Origin: Marsupella aquatica
Lineage: Eukaryota; Marchantiophyta
Length of the DNA: 64,000 bases
Assembly (NCBI GenBank): GCA_973895155.1
Contig: OZ316899.1
Location: 3,906,001 to 3,970,000 of the forward strand
Direction of reading: 5' to 3'
The notes beneath the pieces are model-generated. The model did not search any database and was not told the DNA's origin. It saw nothing but the letters and a program-made list of their open reading frames with translations. This document shows, in pieces, positions 33,256 to 45,309 of the stretch. Position numbers and translations under genes: made by a program. Position 1 is the stretch's first letter. The number at the start of each line of letters is the position of its first letter.

Positions 33256-34257
33256 ATGGTCACAATTAATCAGGTATCTGATGCCCTAGCAAGAGAGAAG
33301 CTGGAGAAGTGAAGATTGGCAAATCGCAAATCCAAGTTGAAAAAACAAGAGCAGATAGCAAGTGGTCAACAAGGAGGTGGTCACCAACCATCTCTCTCTG
33401 ATGAAATGATTCTTGAAGCACAAAAGCAATGCGATCTCATGATGGAGAGTGCAAAGCAACAATGCCAAGATTTAGTAATTGATGGCAACCAAAGGCAAAG
33501 AGAGATATTGGCTGTTGGGCAATCAGAGGCAATCAAAATTAGTAATGAGGCTCATGAAGCTGCCACTGTGATCTTACGTACAGCCCGAGAAGAAAGTGAA
33601 ATTCTTATGGAGACTGCACATTCACGCCTTGCTGAGATTTTAGAGTCTAGGCAGGGGTCCCTAAGTGCAAGCATTCTAGAACAGGATGCCCACATTCAAA
33701 TGGTAGAATAGAGCACCCAAACTGCTTGCAAAGAAGTGCAGGCAGCCCACATTGATCCACTAAATGAAGGTGAGCAAGGTCACAACTCTGGCTTTGATCG
33801 CCAAGTGCAGCAAGCTGCCATGCTTGAGAAGAGAAGGAAGGATGCAGGCAGGAAGAGAATTGAATATGAAAGGAAGAAGCGCCCTGCTGCTGATGACAGT
33901 GAAACTCCCAATCGAAAGCGTAGGTGTATTACAGTTGTCTTATCAGATATAGTTAGATACATTTTGGAGAAGACTGCTACATTCAATCTAGGTGCAAGGA
34001 GGGCAGTACTATATGGGGTCTGGTTGCACAAATATTTGAAGAAGTACTAGGTTCACCTAAAGTAGATGGGGCTGTAGCTGCTGCATTGATTGATGTGAGA
34101 AAAACCTTGAGCATAGTGAAGCCAGGGAAGCACAAAAATCACCTTGCTGCAAAGTACCAAGTCCTGTCAACACTTGTAGGAAAGACATGTGTAGATAAAA
34201 GGCAGCAGACCTCTCTAGCAAAAGCTTTGGGTATACAAAAAGCAAAATCTTCATAGA
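33256..34257 (+). pseudogene. Unknown basic / coiled-coil gene, decayed
   Basis: Starts at ATG 33,256 (MVTINQVSDALAREKLEK), reads through a TGA at 33,310 into RLANRKSKLKKQ, giving a basic stretch, then a long Gln/Glu-rich helix (DEMILEAQKQCDLMMESAKQ), a TAG at 33,709, and a second basic patch (KRRKDAGRKRIEYERKKR). Near 34,020 the frame shifts by one base into VAQIFEEVLGSPKVDGAVAA and KHKNHLAAKYQVLSTLVGKT, DKRQQTSLAKALGI, a helix-turn-helix-like run, ending TAG at 34,255. Both stops are one C-to-T step from CGA or CAG. The basic helix followed by a possible HTH suggests DNA binding, perhaps of a transposon protein; I do not recognise the family. Confidence 0.55.
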
Positions 34258-34630
34258 GCATCTAAGATGAGGATACAGATTGATGCAGACAATACAAAAA
34301 TGTATCCTATGGGGGAAGACAGGTACGTCAAGACAAGATTTCTGATGAAGTTTGAATCCAGGTGGAACACTTTTGGGAAACTCACACTAGGATTTCTCCA
34401 TGTAAGAATAATGAAGCCAGATTGCGACTAGGACAGAAACTGGTTCAAACACATCAAGTGCACTGGCTGGAGGATACACAAGTGAGAAACTCTATGTCAT
34501 TGATGTAACTGTTATTAATCAAAAGTGTTGATGACAATGAAACTCCTTTCGTCTATAATTTGATTCAATCTGTAATTTATGTTCGGTTGCATCAAACTCT
34601 ATTTCCAATCTACGTTGTTGGGCCTTTTTT

Positions 34631-35062
34631 TTGGTTCTTTATTGCGCTCAAGGGCTTCCGGACGAGATCTTCAATATCCCGGGTACGATCGACTTGCAAC
34701 GACATCACTTTGACAACATCCCTGCTCAGGTTCGGGCTATCATCAACAGCGAGTCCAGCACTACCCGTTCGACAAGGTCGTCTGCACTTGCCTCGGAGAA
34801 CTTCTACCAGCACCTGCAGAGCTTCATGGGAGCTAGACCCGTAACCACCGGCGCCAGCCCAGTGGACCCCATACCCGTACCCGTACCAACGCAGACTCAG
34901 GCTCAGGCTCAGCTTCAGTCTCAGCCTCAGCCTAGCCAACCCCCACCGCCGATCGCCCCGCTAGCAGTACAAGTACGCTCCGTCATCAACGCTATGGACC
35001 TTAGCGACGACGACGAGGCTACCCCACCCTTGCTCAGGCGGCCCAGAGGAGCAAACACTTAG
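34631..35062 (+). CDS. Pro/Gln-rich ORF, unknown
   Basis: An open frame of 144 codons, GC-rich relative to its surroundings. It includes FDNIPAQVRAIINSESS, a Pro/Val and Gln repeat tract (PIPVPVPTQTQAQAQLQ) and an acidic-then-basic C terminus (DLSDDDEATPP, RRPRGANT). It shares the high GC of the adjoining 35,176-37,024 gene, so it probably belongs to the same element. No family recognised; may be the N-terminal part of the next ORF, broken by stops between 35,062 and 35,176. Confidence 0.4.
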   Translation: MVLYCAQGLPDEIFNIPGTIDLQRHHFDNIPAQVRAIINSESSTTRSTRSSALASENFYQHLQSFMGARPVTTGASPVDPIPVPVPTQTQAQAQLQSQPQPSQPPPPIAPLAVQVRSVINAMDLSDDDEATPPLLRRPRGANT

Positions 35063-35175
35063 GGGGCCGACACTACATCGTCCCCTCCCCATGCTCGGAC
35101 CCAAGGAGCGGCTCCAGCAGACAACACGGTGACCGTGGCCGCCCGGGACCAATACTAACGGCGGTAGCACTACCT

Positions 35176-37024
35176 ATGCCCGATCAAGAGGATGGGGAGG
35201 TGTCACCTTCCCCGAGCCAGTCACGGGGGAAGAAGAGGAAGGAACCCGCCACTACATCCGGGTTACCATTGGCCACGGTAGCCGTGGCCAAGGTGACAAT
35301 GCACCGCATGGGGGAAAACATGCATAAGAACATCCTCCATCCCAAGCATGCGGTGTACCTGAAGACTCAGGGATTCGAGCACCTCGTCGCTCTGCCCTGG
35401 AACACTTGCAGGTACTACGGGGAGGACATGACAGAATTCATCAAGAATTATGATGACGCACGTCAGCATACTCGGCTGCGGGGAAGGAATATGTCCCTCA
35501 TGGAAGAACGGCTCAAGATGATCTTTGGATTACCCGAAGGTGACCATCGAGTCGAATCACGGGCTCCCGGGGGCAAGGGAGCCAAGTACCAATCCTCGAG
35601 TTTTCCCTCAGAAGGAGCAGTGGACAACGGGTTCGTGATGAGGACCTGCCTTATCCCCGAGATAGTTGAGCGACTGGAGTTCCAAAGGTACGCCCTCCAC
35701 ATGATGGAGCCCCGGGGGGAGATCTCCGCCGCCCAGGTTATCCAGGTTGAGAACTATCGACCTAGAAAGTGGGCGTCGTACTTCCCTAAGAAATTCCATG
35801 AAGAGATGGAGCGGCGAAGGAAGACGCTGTACATTGGCGGGAAGGCGTATTTCGCTAGCCACATCGAGATCATTCTTGAGTGGTATACTCGGTTTGATCG
35901 ACGAACCCTTCCCCGTGTCAATGTTACAAAGCTGGTCCCAGCTAGGTGGGTTTTTCCGGCCTTGGAGAGATGGCCCCAACCCGAGGCCCGAAGTCCAGCG
36001 GACACGCAAGCTTCACCCACCCCACCTCCACAAGTAGTTGTAGTCGTAACCGAGGAGGTACCGGATGGGTCGGTTATCGCAACCGTTGATGCGATCCAAC
36101 AGGCCGGGCTAAGTACAGAAGTCGGTACAGCGGAGGTCTTACTCGAGCCCGGGTCTCCAAAAGACCCACCGGTGGCTATTCCGGAGAACCGGACATTGCT
36201 GCAGGAGGACACTCCAACCCCTTCCAACATTACGTCCCCAGGGCTAGATGTCACTGCCCCGGCCCCCGCTCGTGTTGACGTCTGCCCGTGCCCAACTCCG
36301 GACAGGCACAACCTGGACCACCCGGAACTCTTCGTACCGGGTACATTTTTGAACGGGCTTCTAGGAGATTTCTCTCATCAAATTGCCCAGGATACCGGGG
36401 AGTTCATGGCCCGGAAGGTAGCCTATTTCTTCAATCAGGAGTTAGTTGCCGCAGTAAAGGTAGGTCGGGCCAGTCAAAGGCCCTTCAGAGGATAGAGCGG
36501 TACCGGGTGGAGTCCGTATACTTAAAGAACGAAGTTGCGGCTCAAGAGGTTGAGCTTCTGCAACTACGACCCAAAGTTGTAGCCGCCGATGATTTGTTAG
36601 CAAAGGCGCACGCCCTTACTGCCCTAGCCAAGCAGGCCAAAGCTGGGAACGAGGCCGAGATTGCACGACTCCGGAACCAGATTGACAGTTTGAAGAATCA
36701 AACTGTCATCTGGCAGAAGGACTTGGAGGAGGCCGAAGAACGGGCCCAGCGGGACACTGCGGAGATAGCCATGCTACAAGCCGAAGTGGCACGGCTCCAA
36801 ACCGAAGCCGAGAAGCAGGACCAGCTGGCGGGCAAGCTGACGAGCGACGCCCAGCAGCTAGAGGAGGCATGCCAGGAGGCAGCGGAGGAGACGGACGCGG
36901 CGAAGCAAGAGAATGAATCTTTGCTGGACCAGGTCCAGCTCCTCAAGGCAGACAACGACAGACTTTGTAAGCAGCGGGATGGCCGCTCCCACTCGGGCGG
37001 CTCTGGCAAGCGTGCCAGGCATTA
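35176..37024 (+). pseudogene. Globular domain plus coiled-coil gene (copy 2), one frameshift
   Basis: Two overlapping frames (35,176-36,495 and up to 37,024) make one protein of about 615 residues. It has a basic N terminus (RGKKRKEPA), a globular part with FEHLVALPW, FIKNYDDARQHTRLRGRNMS and LKMIFGLPEGD, a Pro-rich linker, FVPGTFLNGLLGDF, then about 180 residues of coiled coil and a basic tail KRARH. At about 36,470 one base is missing compared with the copy near 14,060, where the frame instead holds a TAG. The LPW ... RGR-M-L ... IFGLP pattern parallels the 31-kb and 43-kb loci. High GC and few other defects mark it as the youngest of the group. Likely an accessory ORF of an LTR element; function unknown. 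Confidence 0.7.
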
Positions 37025-37924
37025 ACGGCGGAGTAGGAATAGAATAGGGTTAGGAGTAGCTAAGTCAGGCTATTGGGACAGGCACCTGCCTTAGTTACAG
37101 CAGCACTGCCATGCTGTCCAGCCTATGTAGATTAGGATCTTCTAATAAGACACAGCCATTTTTCGGCCTGACAGTCAGATTAGTTAGGACCTAAGTCAGC
37201 GAATCTTCGGGCGGGAGGACACTCCGTTCCCCGGCCCTTAGTATTTAGTGCACCCCTCAGTAGAGGCAAGGGGGGGTTTTTAGTCTCAGAGTTGGACATC
37301 CGTGGTATGCGCGGGGAGTCCTGACCTCTGGGAGTGAAAGAGTACCAAGGGGAGGGGGTAGGACTAAGCTCGTCGGGCGAGTGCGGAGCCGGGCTCCGTT
37401 GTAGTATACTCTCTCGGCCTTGAACCTGTTCATTTCGGAGCTGTCAGGTCAACCAAGTGTATGCACATGTCCCCTATGTAGTAAAATCCTTTCCCATTAT
37501 TTCCTTCGTGTAAATCGAGATTGTATGCTTGTACGCGTGTATGTGTGTGTGAATCTCGTGTATAGGTGGCAACGCCGGGCCGAACGCACTACCGGAGTCG
37601 TGCACGGGGTGCAGCTTGCGGGTATGTGGTTGCAAGCACGGGTTGAGGACCTGTATCATTGAATCCGGATTGAAGGCGGACAACACGAAGGCTTAGAAGT
37701 CGTTAAGCCAGGGTCGATCCTGTTATCGACTAAGGTACGTTTCGGCGGCGGAACATAAACCATACCTAGGAGATGTCCGTATCTAACAGTAGGCGCACTT
37801 AGTGCTAGTTTACGTGGATTAGGTGCATTACGCGCTTCCCTCCCTGCCCGAACCCTCATATTTACGAAGGAGGTGCCCGTTTAAAGCTGAAGCCCGAGTT
37901 AAGGCCAAGGCTGATGACGTGACA
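37025..37924 (+). repeat. LTR-like block, copy 2
   Basis: Resembles 14,610-15,500 throughout and ends GACGTGACA. It lacks the following primer site and gag seen in copy 1, so it is a 3' or solo LTR. The left boundary was not found; no duplication was identified around it. Confidence 0.6.
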
Positions 37925-39272
37925 GTTCATGGCAGCCTCCGGCAGATTTCATTCCACAGTAGTGTATAGCTTCTTCTCCCATCCCCCTTTCGATCGAAGA
38001 GCAATGTCTTTAAGAATCCTAATGCATTCCTCCGATTCCACCTCTTCATTATCAGTCTTCCTAGGATCAGTGAGGTGCTCTTCTTCGTGAAAAGCCTTAG
38101 CTTCCATTGCACATGCGTCCCCCAGTTCTCTTGAGGGCTCCGCACCCCAGTTAGAATGTCCAACAACAATTCCCCCTTGCAAGGCGCCCCTTCCCGAGCA
38201 AGCATCCTGGGCCGAATAGATCTCTGGTGGCCTTGCTCCACCACCACAGCCCCGGCCAGCGCTCCCCGCAGCCCCAGCAGAGCCCTCTCCCAGCTGCACC
38301 ACAGCCGCCTGAGGCGGATGACCCGAAGTAGGAAGGGAGCCCCTGTATCCTGCAAGTCTAGCTCCGCGCTCCCCAATTCGTGGACCAGGGATCCCCGATG
38401 AGCCATAGTAGTCAACCTGAGAATCTCCTATGCTCTAATCGTCACAATTTTCTAATGCAATTCCAATGAGGGGAAGAGAGGCCAAGGATAACCGAGTTTA
38501 CCTTACTCTTCAATCTCACGGTGACAGTCCGGGGTTGCAATCCACGTCCCGTTCCCTCAATCCCCTCCGCTTCCCCTTACATTCAAAGGGGTTTAGTGAC
38601 CTCAACTGCAACCTGCACGTAGCGCCCTGATTCAGTCACGCACTGTAGCTAATCCCCGACCAAAGTTCACTCCCAAGCAGTTGTCATGTCCTTATCAACC
38701 GTGCACTGTAGCCTCTCCGCCCAGCTCCAAATGTCTGCAATTTGTTCCACTTTATCAATCCTCAGCTCATTATCGTAACTCCTCCCGCAGGCCTCAGATC
38801 CCTATTCCTGTCGCCCATTCCCGCCGAGTGAAAACTGTCACCCGCAAGCATCGCACAAGCCACCCTAAACCTAGAAGAGCTCAATGGAGGGTTCTAATCA
38901 TGGCAAGGTCGAGAATGATTGAGCTGAGATTCATTCAAAGGCGGAGTCTCTCTTGCTTTGATTCCAACCCTCTTGGGTCTCAATGCACAAGCCCGATCCA
39001 AGCAAGGACGGGACCAAACGCTCAACGATGAGCACAAGTCAGCTCCGCATGTGCGCCTTCCAAGTTCCACCTCCAAGTCCACAACACTCCAGCAGAAAAA
39101 TTGGTCATCATTCTTTCATGAAGGTTTTCATTCAACACTTAAGCGGGCAAAGAAACTCATCACAACCGGAAGCCATCTACCAGTCAAAATCGAGACGCAT
39201 TTTCAGATTCTGATCGGAGAACAGTTGAAGGGGACGTCCACTAGAGTACAAGGGGACAAACTTCAGCTAACA
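37925..39272. other. Unassigned DNA
   Basis: GC is moderate. A 162-codon minus-strand frame (37,927-38,415) exists, but no domain or relative was seen, so it is not called as a gene. The first half could be the flank of the LTR-like block. Confidence 0.35.
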
Positions 39273-39939
39273 ATGGGGAAAATACACACGGCTGACGACC
39301 GGAAGCGCAAGAGCGCAGCTACGGAAGAGGAACCGGCAGAGGGAGAAGAAGAACCGCAAATAAGGCAGCGGGGAAATGGAAAGAAACAAATCACAGAAGC
39401 GGCAAAGCGAAAAACAACGGAGAACAATCAAAGGAAGAAGGAAGAATAGATTGACAAATCCCTCAACAATGAAGACCGGAGTGTAAGAGGTGCAAACATG
39501 GGCAAAAGCAGTATCGAGGCTATAGAAGAAACAGACATCAGATACGCAATAGAAACTTGCTCTACCCTTGAAGTGCAGACCGTGCAAAGTGTAATTGGAA
39601 TCAAGAAGCTTCGGGAGGAAATCAAAAACGTTAGAAGGAGTAGCATCTTCACCACCATGGCGGGACAAATCATCAACCAAGTAGCAATCTACCAGGGGAT
39701 GAGCAATGCACTCGACCAGCATTTCTGGAGCAGTAGAGAACAAGAATTCATCGCAGCAAATGCAAAGGCAGAAGAGCTAGAGAAGAAAACATCAGAGAAT
39801 CAGCAAATTATGGAGAAGCTGTCAATAGAAGTAGGGAGACTACAAAAGAAAGAGGACAGTGTTGCAACTATTGAACAAGGATGGAGACACAAAGAAACTG
39901 CCATGGAATCATTGGCAGAGTTTTTAGGCATGGGGACAT

Positions 39940-42900
39940 TGTGGTGCGTTTCCCAACCCTCTAACCCCAAGAACTATCTACAACCGGCCATGAACGCCTA
40001 CTTATGGTCGGCTTATGGTGGTTTGGCTGTCATTCGGCTTGGATACACGGTCTACTCTCGATCCACACTATGCTGGACCGATTCTTTCACTGGGCTTGCA
40101 AATTGTGTAATGCTGAGACGCCTAATTATTTCTCAATTGACTTCATCGGGTATGTTTGTATTCCGCCCCCAGAATGTACCTCTACGGCTTAATCTCTTAA
40201 GCCGGCTGAAGGTTTTTCTCAGACCGACTCAACCCACACTTTAACCAACAAAACACTCTCAATCCTCACTTTTCTCTCAGAGTTTGATTTGGCAGTCTCC
40301 AATCAAGACAATGCAATCGTATAGCTTCGCAGTCGCTCTATTTGACTCAAATCGATCAAGCGACAAGTATCACAACACACAATGCCATGACTGCAAGAGT
40401 CTGCAAACTAGGCAACAAGGCCAACTCAATTCAAACAATTGCACAGAAATGGAAATTGTGGTTTACTGATAATCCGCGGTCTAGATTTTAGCCGAGAGGT
40501 TATGCTAGTAATACAGACTTTACACTAGAGTCTTGACTAAGAAAAAGCCCCCCGAGCCACGCTGCCCAGGTTTTTATCCTTGCAGCGCGTCCAGGGGAAT
40601 TGGCAGAAATCCGCACCACAAATCACGGCCTTCCACCGCAAAATCCAGCTAATTAACTAACACCTAACATATTTTGACTTAACCCGGAACCTTGCGGGAA
40701 CTGAGCATCTAATACAACCTAAGCCGACAGGGCGCTACTTGCCCTGTCCCATCCTACAACGGCCGCGCCCTTCTGGCCCAAGCCCTTCTCCTACCGCCAC
40801 ATCCTCCTTCCAACCGATGACTGGCCCTCCTTAATTGTCAGATGACCGGCGGTAGGCCTGAATCTTCCGACTCTGCACCTTCTCTTGCCATTGGCTCCGG
40901 CTTGATCCCTTCGGCTTCCTTGACCTCGGGTTCTGATTTATCGGCCCCGGCATCGGCAGCGGCATCTTCCTGGGAAATGCTTGGATAGCGTTGGCCTTTA
41001 CTTCCTCAATCCAAGCATGCTCTCCAATCCGTTCGGTATCGATCTTCCATGGCTTTACATTCTGGTAGTCCATGGTGGCTGTACCGGTGTCTGAACTTGT
41101 TACCGCAGCTCCAAGTTCATCGGCATTACTTATCTCTACCACGGTTGCCTTTGTAGCAACAATCCCACAAATGTGAGCGGCCATACTCTCAACCTCCTCT
41201 AGAGTGGCCTTGAGAGGTACCCCAGCAGTACCTGCTGGCCCCATGAACATTTTGGCCAGATTTGCTACCAACTGCATTGCCTTACCCCCCGTTACTCTTG
41301 ACAATATAGATGTCAGCTTCGGCACTTCAGTATTTCTGGTTACCATGCCAGTAGCGGGAGACCGTCTAGTTGGTGATCCGTGCCTGGTTTCGGCATACTT
41401 CCGCAACTTCTTTGTTTGATTATCTGCACGCCTCTGCAAGCCGATCATCTTGTCTTTGGCCTCCTCCAGCTCTTGGGATAAATCCTCAACTTCCTCATTG
41501 AGCCGATGCGCCTCCTCTTTGGCCGTCTTGAGCTCCTCGTTTAAGATCTGCACGATCTCAAACTCCTGCTTATCCAAAGCGGCTCTCTGGGAATTGTTGA
41601 TGCTTTCCAGCTTTGTGACCTCATCCGTCCATGCCTGCTTTGTCCGGGTTATCTCCTCCTACAGCTCCTTGCATATCTGTTGAACTCGGCTCAGGTGATC
41701 ATTGGCCGTAGTGCACGTGGCGTCCTCATACTTCTCTCGCATGGCCTCCAACCGGTCGAGTAACTTGTCGTACTTCCTTTGGGCTTCTGCCAAGGCTTTC
41801 TTGCTCTGGGTGGCCTGGTCCTTTGCCATCTTTTTGAGCCTCTCAACTTGCGGATTTAGACCCTGTACCTCCGCTTTTGAATCGGCTAACTCCAGCTCTA
41901 CTTTCATCAATTTTTCTTTGATCTGCTAGTTATCCAATTGGTTGTTCGCCATCTCCAATTCCTTCTGCTTAGCCAAGAGATCTTGCTGAGCTTGTTGATC
42001 AAACTTTGTCTTAGCAACTTTGGCTTCCATGGAGCGAAGCCGAGCGATTCCCTCCTCCTTCTTTAGTCGCTCCAACATCATTGCCTCCTCCAACCTTGTC
42101 TGGTCAGCCATTTCCTTTCTAAGAAATGGTCCGGATTCTAACTCATTGCCAAAGATTTCTAAGGCTAGCAGTCCACACATGTCTCCATACTCCCTAGCCC
42201 GATCCATCGCATATTTTGACTTACCAGGTGATACTGGCATTTGCCAACAAGGCTATTTCTCCCAAGCTTCTGCCCGTAATTGATCAAAGTCAATGAGAGG
42301 CGCGGCCTGCTTCTCACTAAGCCATTTTATTTCCTCCGGCCAATCACCACCTGGTAGCTGTCGTTCCTGTATGTCATTTTGGGCCCTCCACTTGTCGAGT
42401 TTCTCCTTGAAACCTGCCTCGGCTTCCTTCATTTGGTCAAATTCCAATGGTGTCACGTCCGGTGGCGGAGACTCCGGGTTTTTTTGATCCTCCGGCTTGC
42501 CATAAAAGACTGAGGGAAGTCTTCTACAAAACCTTCCCAATGTTCTCACTCCTGGCACCGGTCTATCCCCATGATTGACATAATCATCGTTGTAGTCATC
42601 CACATTAACCTGACTACCAAGCATGCCGGCCTCTTCTGCAAAGCCCCCAATCTCCTCCACTGAGTATTGTTAGGCTGCCACTGGTTGATTTACCTCCACC
42701 GGTTCCTCCACTCGGGCCCGACTAGAAGCTCTAAGGACTGGCCTCTCCTAACTACGGCCTCGGCTTCCATCTTCTGACTCTGAATCCATTTGCTCATCTT
42801 GTTTCTTTCTTTCTTCGACAGTAATTTTCCTCTCTACTAGTTGAATACCTGCATATGGGTTACTACGAGTAGGCTGTCGCAATGGATTTCTCACCACATC

Positions 42901-44560
42901 ATATGTTACCACCTTTGGTTCCTTGAGAGGGGAATTCTCCCGTCCCTGGACTGCCTATGTTGCCGGCCTATTCTCCCGTCCCTGGACTGCCTGTATTGCC
43001 GGCCTCTTCTCTTGTCGTCGCTTGTTCAGGGGCAGCTCATCCTCCTCCTCCACTCGTGCTATGATCGGCATCCTCTCCTGTAGTGGTAACACAGGTGCAA
43101 AAAACTGGCTTCTTGCATATCGGCAAAGTAATTGCAGATGGTACCCTAGTCTAGATACCGCTCCTTCCCCAATACTCTGCTTCTCTTCATTCAATGCCTT
43201 CTTTAACTGCATTAAAAGATAGCCATTGTAGTCTCGGCTTGAATCGATATTCTCCACCAAAAATACCTAGGCTTTGCCGATCTCTGCTCTTGGCAATGTA
43301 CAGTGTAGCGTGACTCGTAACAAATCAATCAACTGCCCCACATGTGGATTAGTGCATTGATTTCTAAAGAACCCATTCTTAGTAGAGGGCCCTGGAAATG
43401 ATTGGAATTGATTATCCGACAATGTCTTTCACTGCTCCACCTTAGTTTTATTCCCTTGTGGAAGAGCAAAGATAACTTCAATTAGTGCTGGCGTTAATTC
43501 CACCACCTTCCCATACATTAGTGTCGTGTTAGAAGAAGCCTCCCAGCATCCTACAAAGTCTAATAGATCTTCGTCTGGTATGTCAATTAACCGCCATGGT
43601 AACCGAATGAATCCCTCTAAGCTGGTGTCGTTCATGTATCCAGAATACTTGTTATCCTGGATAGCACAGAAGACCTCATCTTCTTCTCATGCAAACTGTA
43701 GTTGTAAGTCGACAGGTAGCTTATCCGCCCAACCCGTCATAAACTTATCCTCCATTGCCCTATCACAAACTGGCATGGCTTCAGCCTTGGCCTACCTCTC
43801 CGATCAATTCCGCTTAGCTGGTGTTGCAGACGCCAAACTACCTTTACGCTTCATCTCTTCAGTTCCTGAGAACTCTCCAAGAATGGCTTCCTTGGACCAA
43901 GCCAAAGTGTGACCCTTCAACTCCCACACCGGCTGTCCAGCGTTCTTAATCGCCTCCCAAATTCCAATGACTCGATTCTCTCTGATCAGCAACTCGTCAA
44001 GCTTGGCGCTGGTGGGAATCCATACAAATTTCTCAAGTACCTCCTCCGTTCCCACAAACGCTGTCTTATGAATTCCCCATAACCAAGCAAGCTCTGCCCG
44101 TTCCCTTGCTGCTTGTTCCAGCTCGACATCTTTGTAAGTTGGTATGAGCTGTCGTGCTTCTTCAAGCAAACAGCCCCAGAACTTGGCCGCCTGATTCACC
44201 ATGGTCATTCCACCAACAGAAAGGAGCTTGAACAATTCCCTAACCACCTCCCTCGATCGATCGGCAGTTGCTTCCGCGGTCCTAGGTTGATCGAACAAGC
44301 AAATGAGCAAGTGTATAGAATGTCGGTCCCCTCCTTGTGAAGCCGCCTCCTGATGGCTTGCGTGATCAAGCCCGGATTAGGTCATAACCCTAATCCCACT
44401 CAATCGCGACCGTTGGATCTTACCTTATCGCAATCCTCCTTATAACACATTGCAATCGGCTTTGGTCTTTATTCCTACCTTATACTATTTAGCTATTATC
44501 TTTATTTAGCCATTATTTTAGGCTTAACTAAGTACTTTGTGATCCTGGCAAGGCATCACA
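39940..44560 (-). mobile_element. 4.6-kb insertion with GACAT target duplication
   Basis: Begins TGTGGTGCGTTTCCC and ends GGCAAGGCATCACA, so it has TG...CA termini and short imperfect inverted tips (TGTGGTGC / TGTGATGC). It is flanked by GACAT at 39,935-39,939 and 44,561-44,565. It carries one large decayed minus-strand gene. I see no long direct repeats at the two ends, so a normal LTR structure is not evident. Possible explanations are very diverged LTRs, a terminal-repeat-poor retroelement or a DNA transposon with a 5-bp duplication. Confidence 0.75.
40831..44310 (-). pseudogene. Globular domain plus long coiled-coil gene in the 4.6-kb insertion
   Basis: Minus-strand pieces in order: 44,310-43,804 (FVWIPTSAKLDELL, ELKGHTLAWSKE, MKRKGS), 43,690-43,260 (FIRLPWRLIDIPDEDLLDFV, YGKVVELTP, FALPQGNKTKVEQ), 43,260-42,955, 42,660-42,253 (PLEFDQMKEAEAGFKEKLDK), 42,240-41,926, 41,910-41,659 and 41,577-40,831. 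The last pieces form a coiled coil of several hundred residues (LNEEVEDLSQELEEAKDKM), then a C-terminal domain with ESMAAHICGIVATKATVVE and a basic tail. In all about 1,150 codons with at least six stops or shifts. Related to the 31-kb locus over its N-terminal part, and in layout to 35,176-37,024. Family not known. Confidence 0.65.
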
Positions 44561-45309
44561 GACATTCCAAACTGGAGGCTTGACGGTAAATTACAAAGGT
44601 GTGACCACAGCAATTAGGGCAGCGATTGAAGCAGAGAAGATGGAGAACCGCAAGGCATAGTTGCAATCCAAAGCGAATGCGGATTCCTTGAAAGAAGTTA
44701 AGAGATTACAGATGCAACTCAAGGATACAGTGGGTAAACATCGAAAAGAAGCCAGCAAGTGGGAAAAAGAGCAAAAGGAGGTTAAGGAGATAAAGTTGAA
44801 ATGGGAAGAATTAGATTCCCAACTACGTCAAAACATGGATACAACTCTACCAGGAGATAGAATGCTAGGGGGACACAAGGAAGCGCTCAACACCGAAATT
44901 AACCAATTGAGTAAACAGTTGCACACGGCGAACGAGCGAATTGCAGAATTAGAAGCACAACTAGTGCAAGCAAAGGCTCAGCGACCAGACAACAAAGGGA
45001 GAATGGAGGAAGTAGAACAACTCAGGAATGAGAATGATCAGATTTCCCAGGAATTAGAGGATAAGGAACAATGCATTTTAGACATGAAATCAGAGATCTG
45101 GAAGTTGAAGACACACAACCGTGCAGCAGTAACTCCAAGCAAGAAAACGGGCAAATAGTTGAGAATCAGACGGGCAACGAGACACTATAGACGAACAACG
45201 AACAAGAAGCGATGGTTAATGGAGCAGCAAACGGATATTGAGGACAAATCCGTAAGTAAGTAAAGGAGAATGTAAACAAAGGAAATAATTAAATAGAATT
45301 AGTAGAGAA

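Larger units (their letters stand above)
39273..45158 (+). pseudogene. Coiled-coil gene split by a 4.6-kb insertion
   Basis: The left part, 39,273-39,939, encodes a basic/acidic N terminus (KRKSAATEEEPAEGEEE), a TAG at 39,447, and a helix-rich part (LEKKTSENQQIMEKLSIEVG). The right part, 44,561-45,158, continues as FQTGGLTVNYKGVTTA, then a TAG at 44,658 and a long coiled coil (NTEINQLSKQLHTANERIAE, NENDQISQELEDKEQ). Removing the insertion and one GACAT copy brings the two parts into the same frame across the junction, strong evidence for a single ancestral gene of about 430 codons. Near its end a shift to another frame gives QIVENQTGNET. The function is unknown; long coiled coils of this kind are common in accessory ORFs of transposons. 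Confidence 0.7.

Noticed and set aside
37927-38415. 162-codon minus-strand ORF as a gene
   Set aside because: No domain, no relative in the window and a composition that looks accidental.
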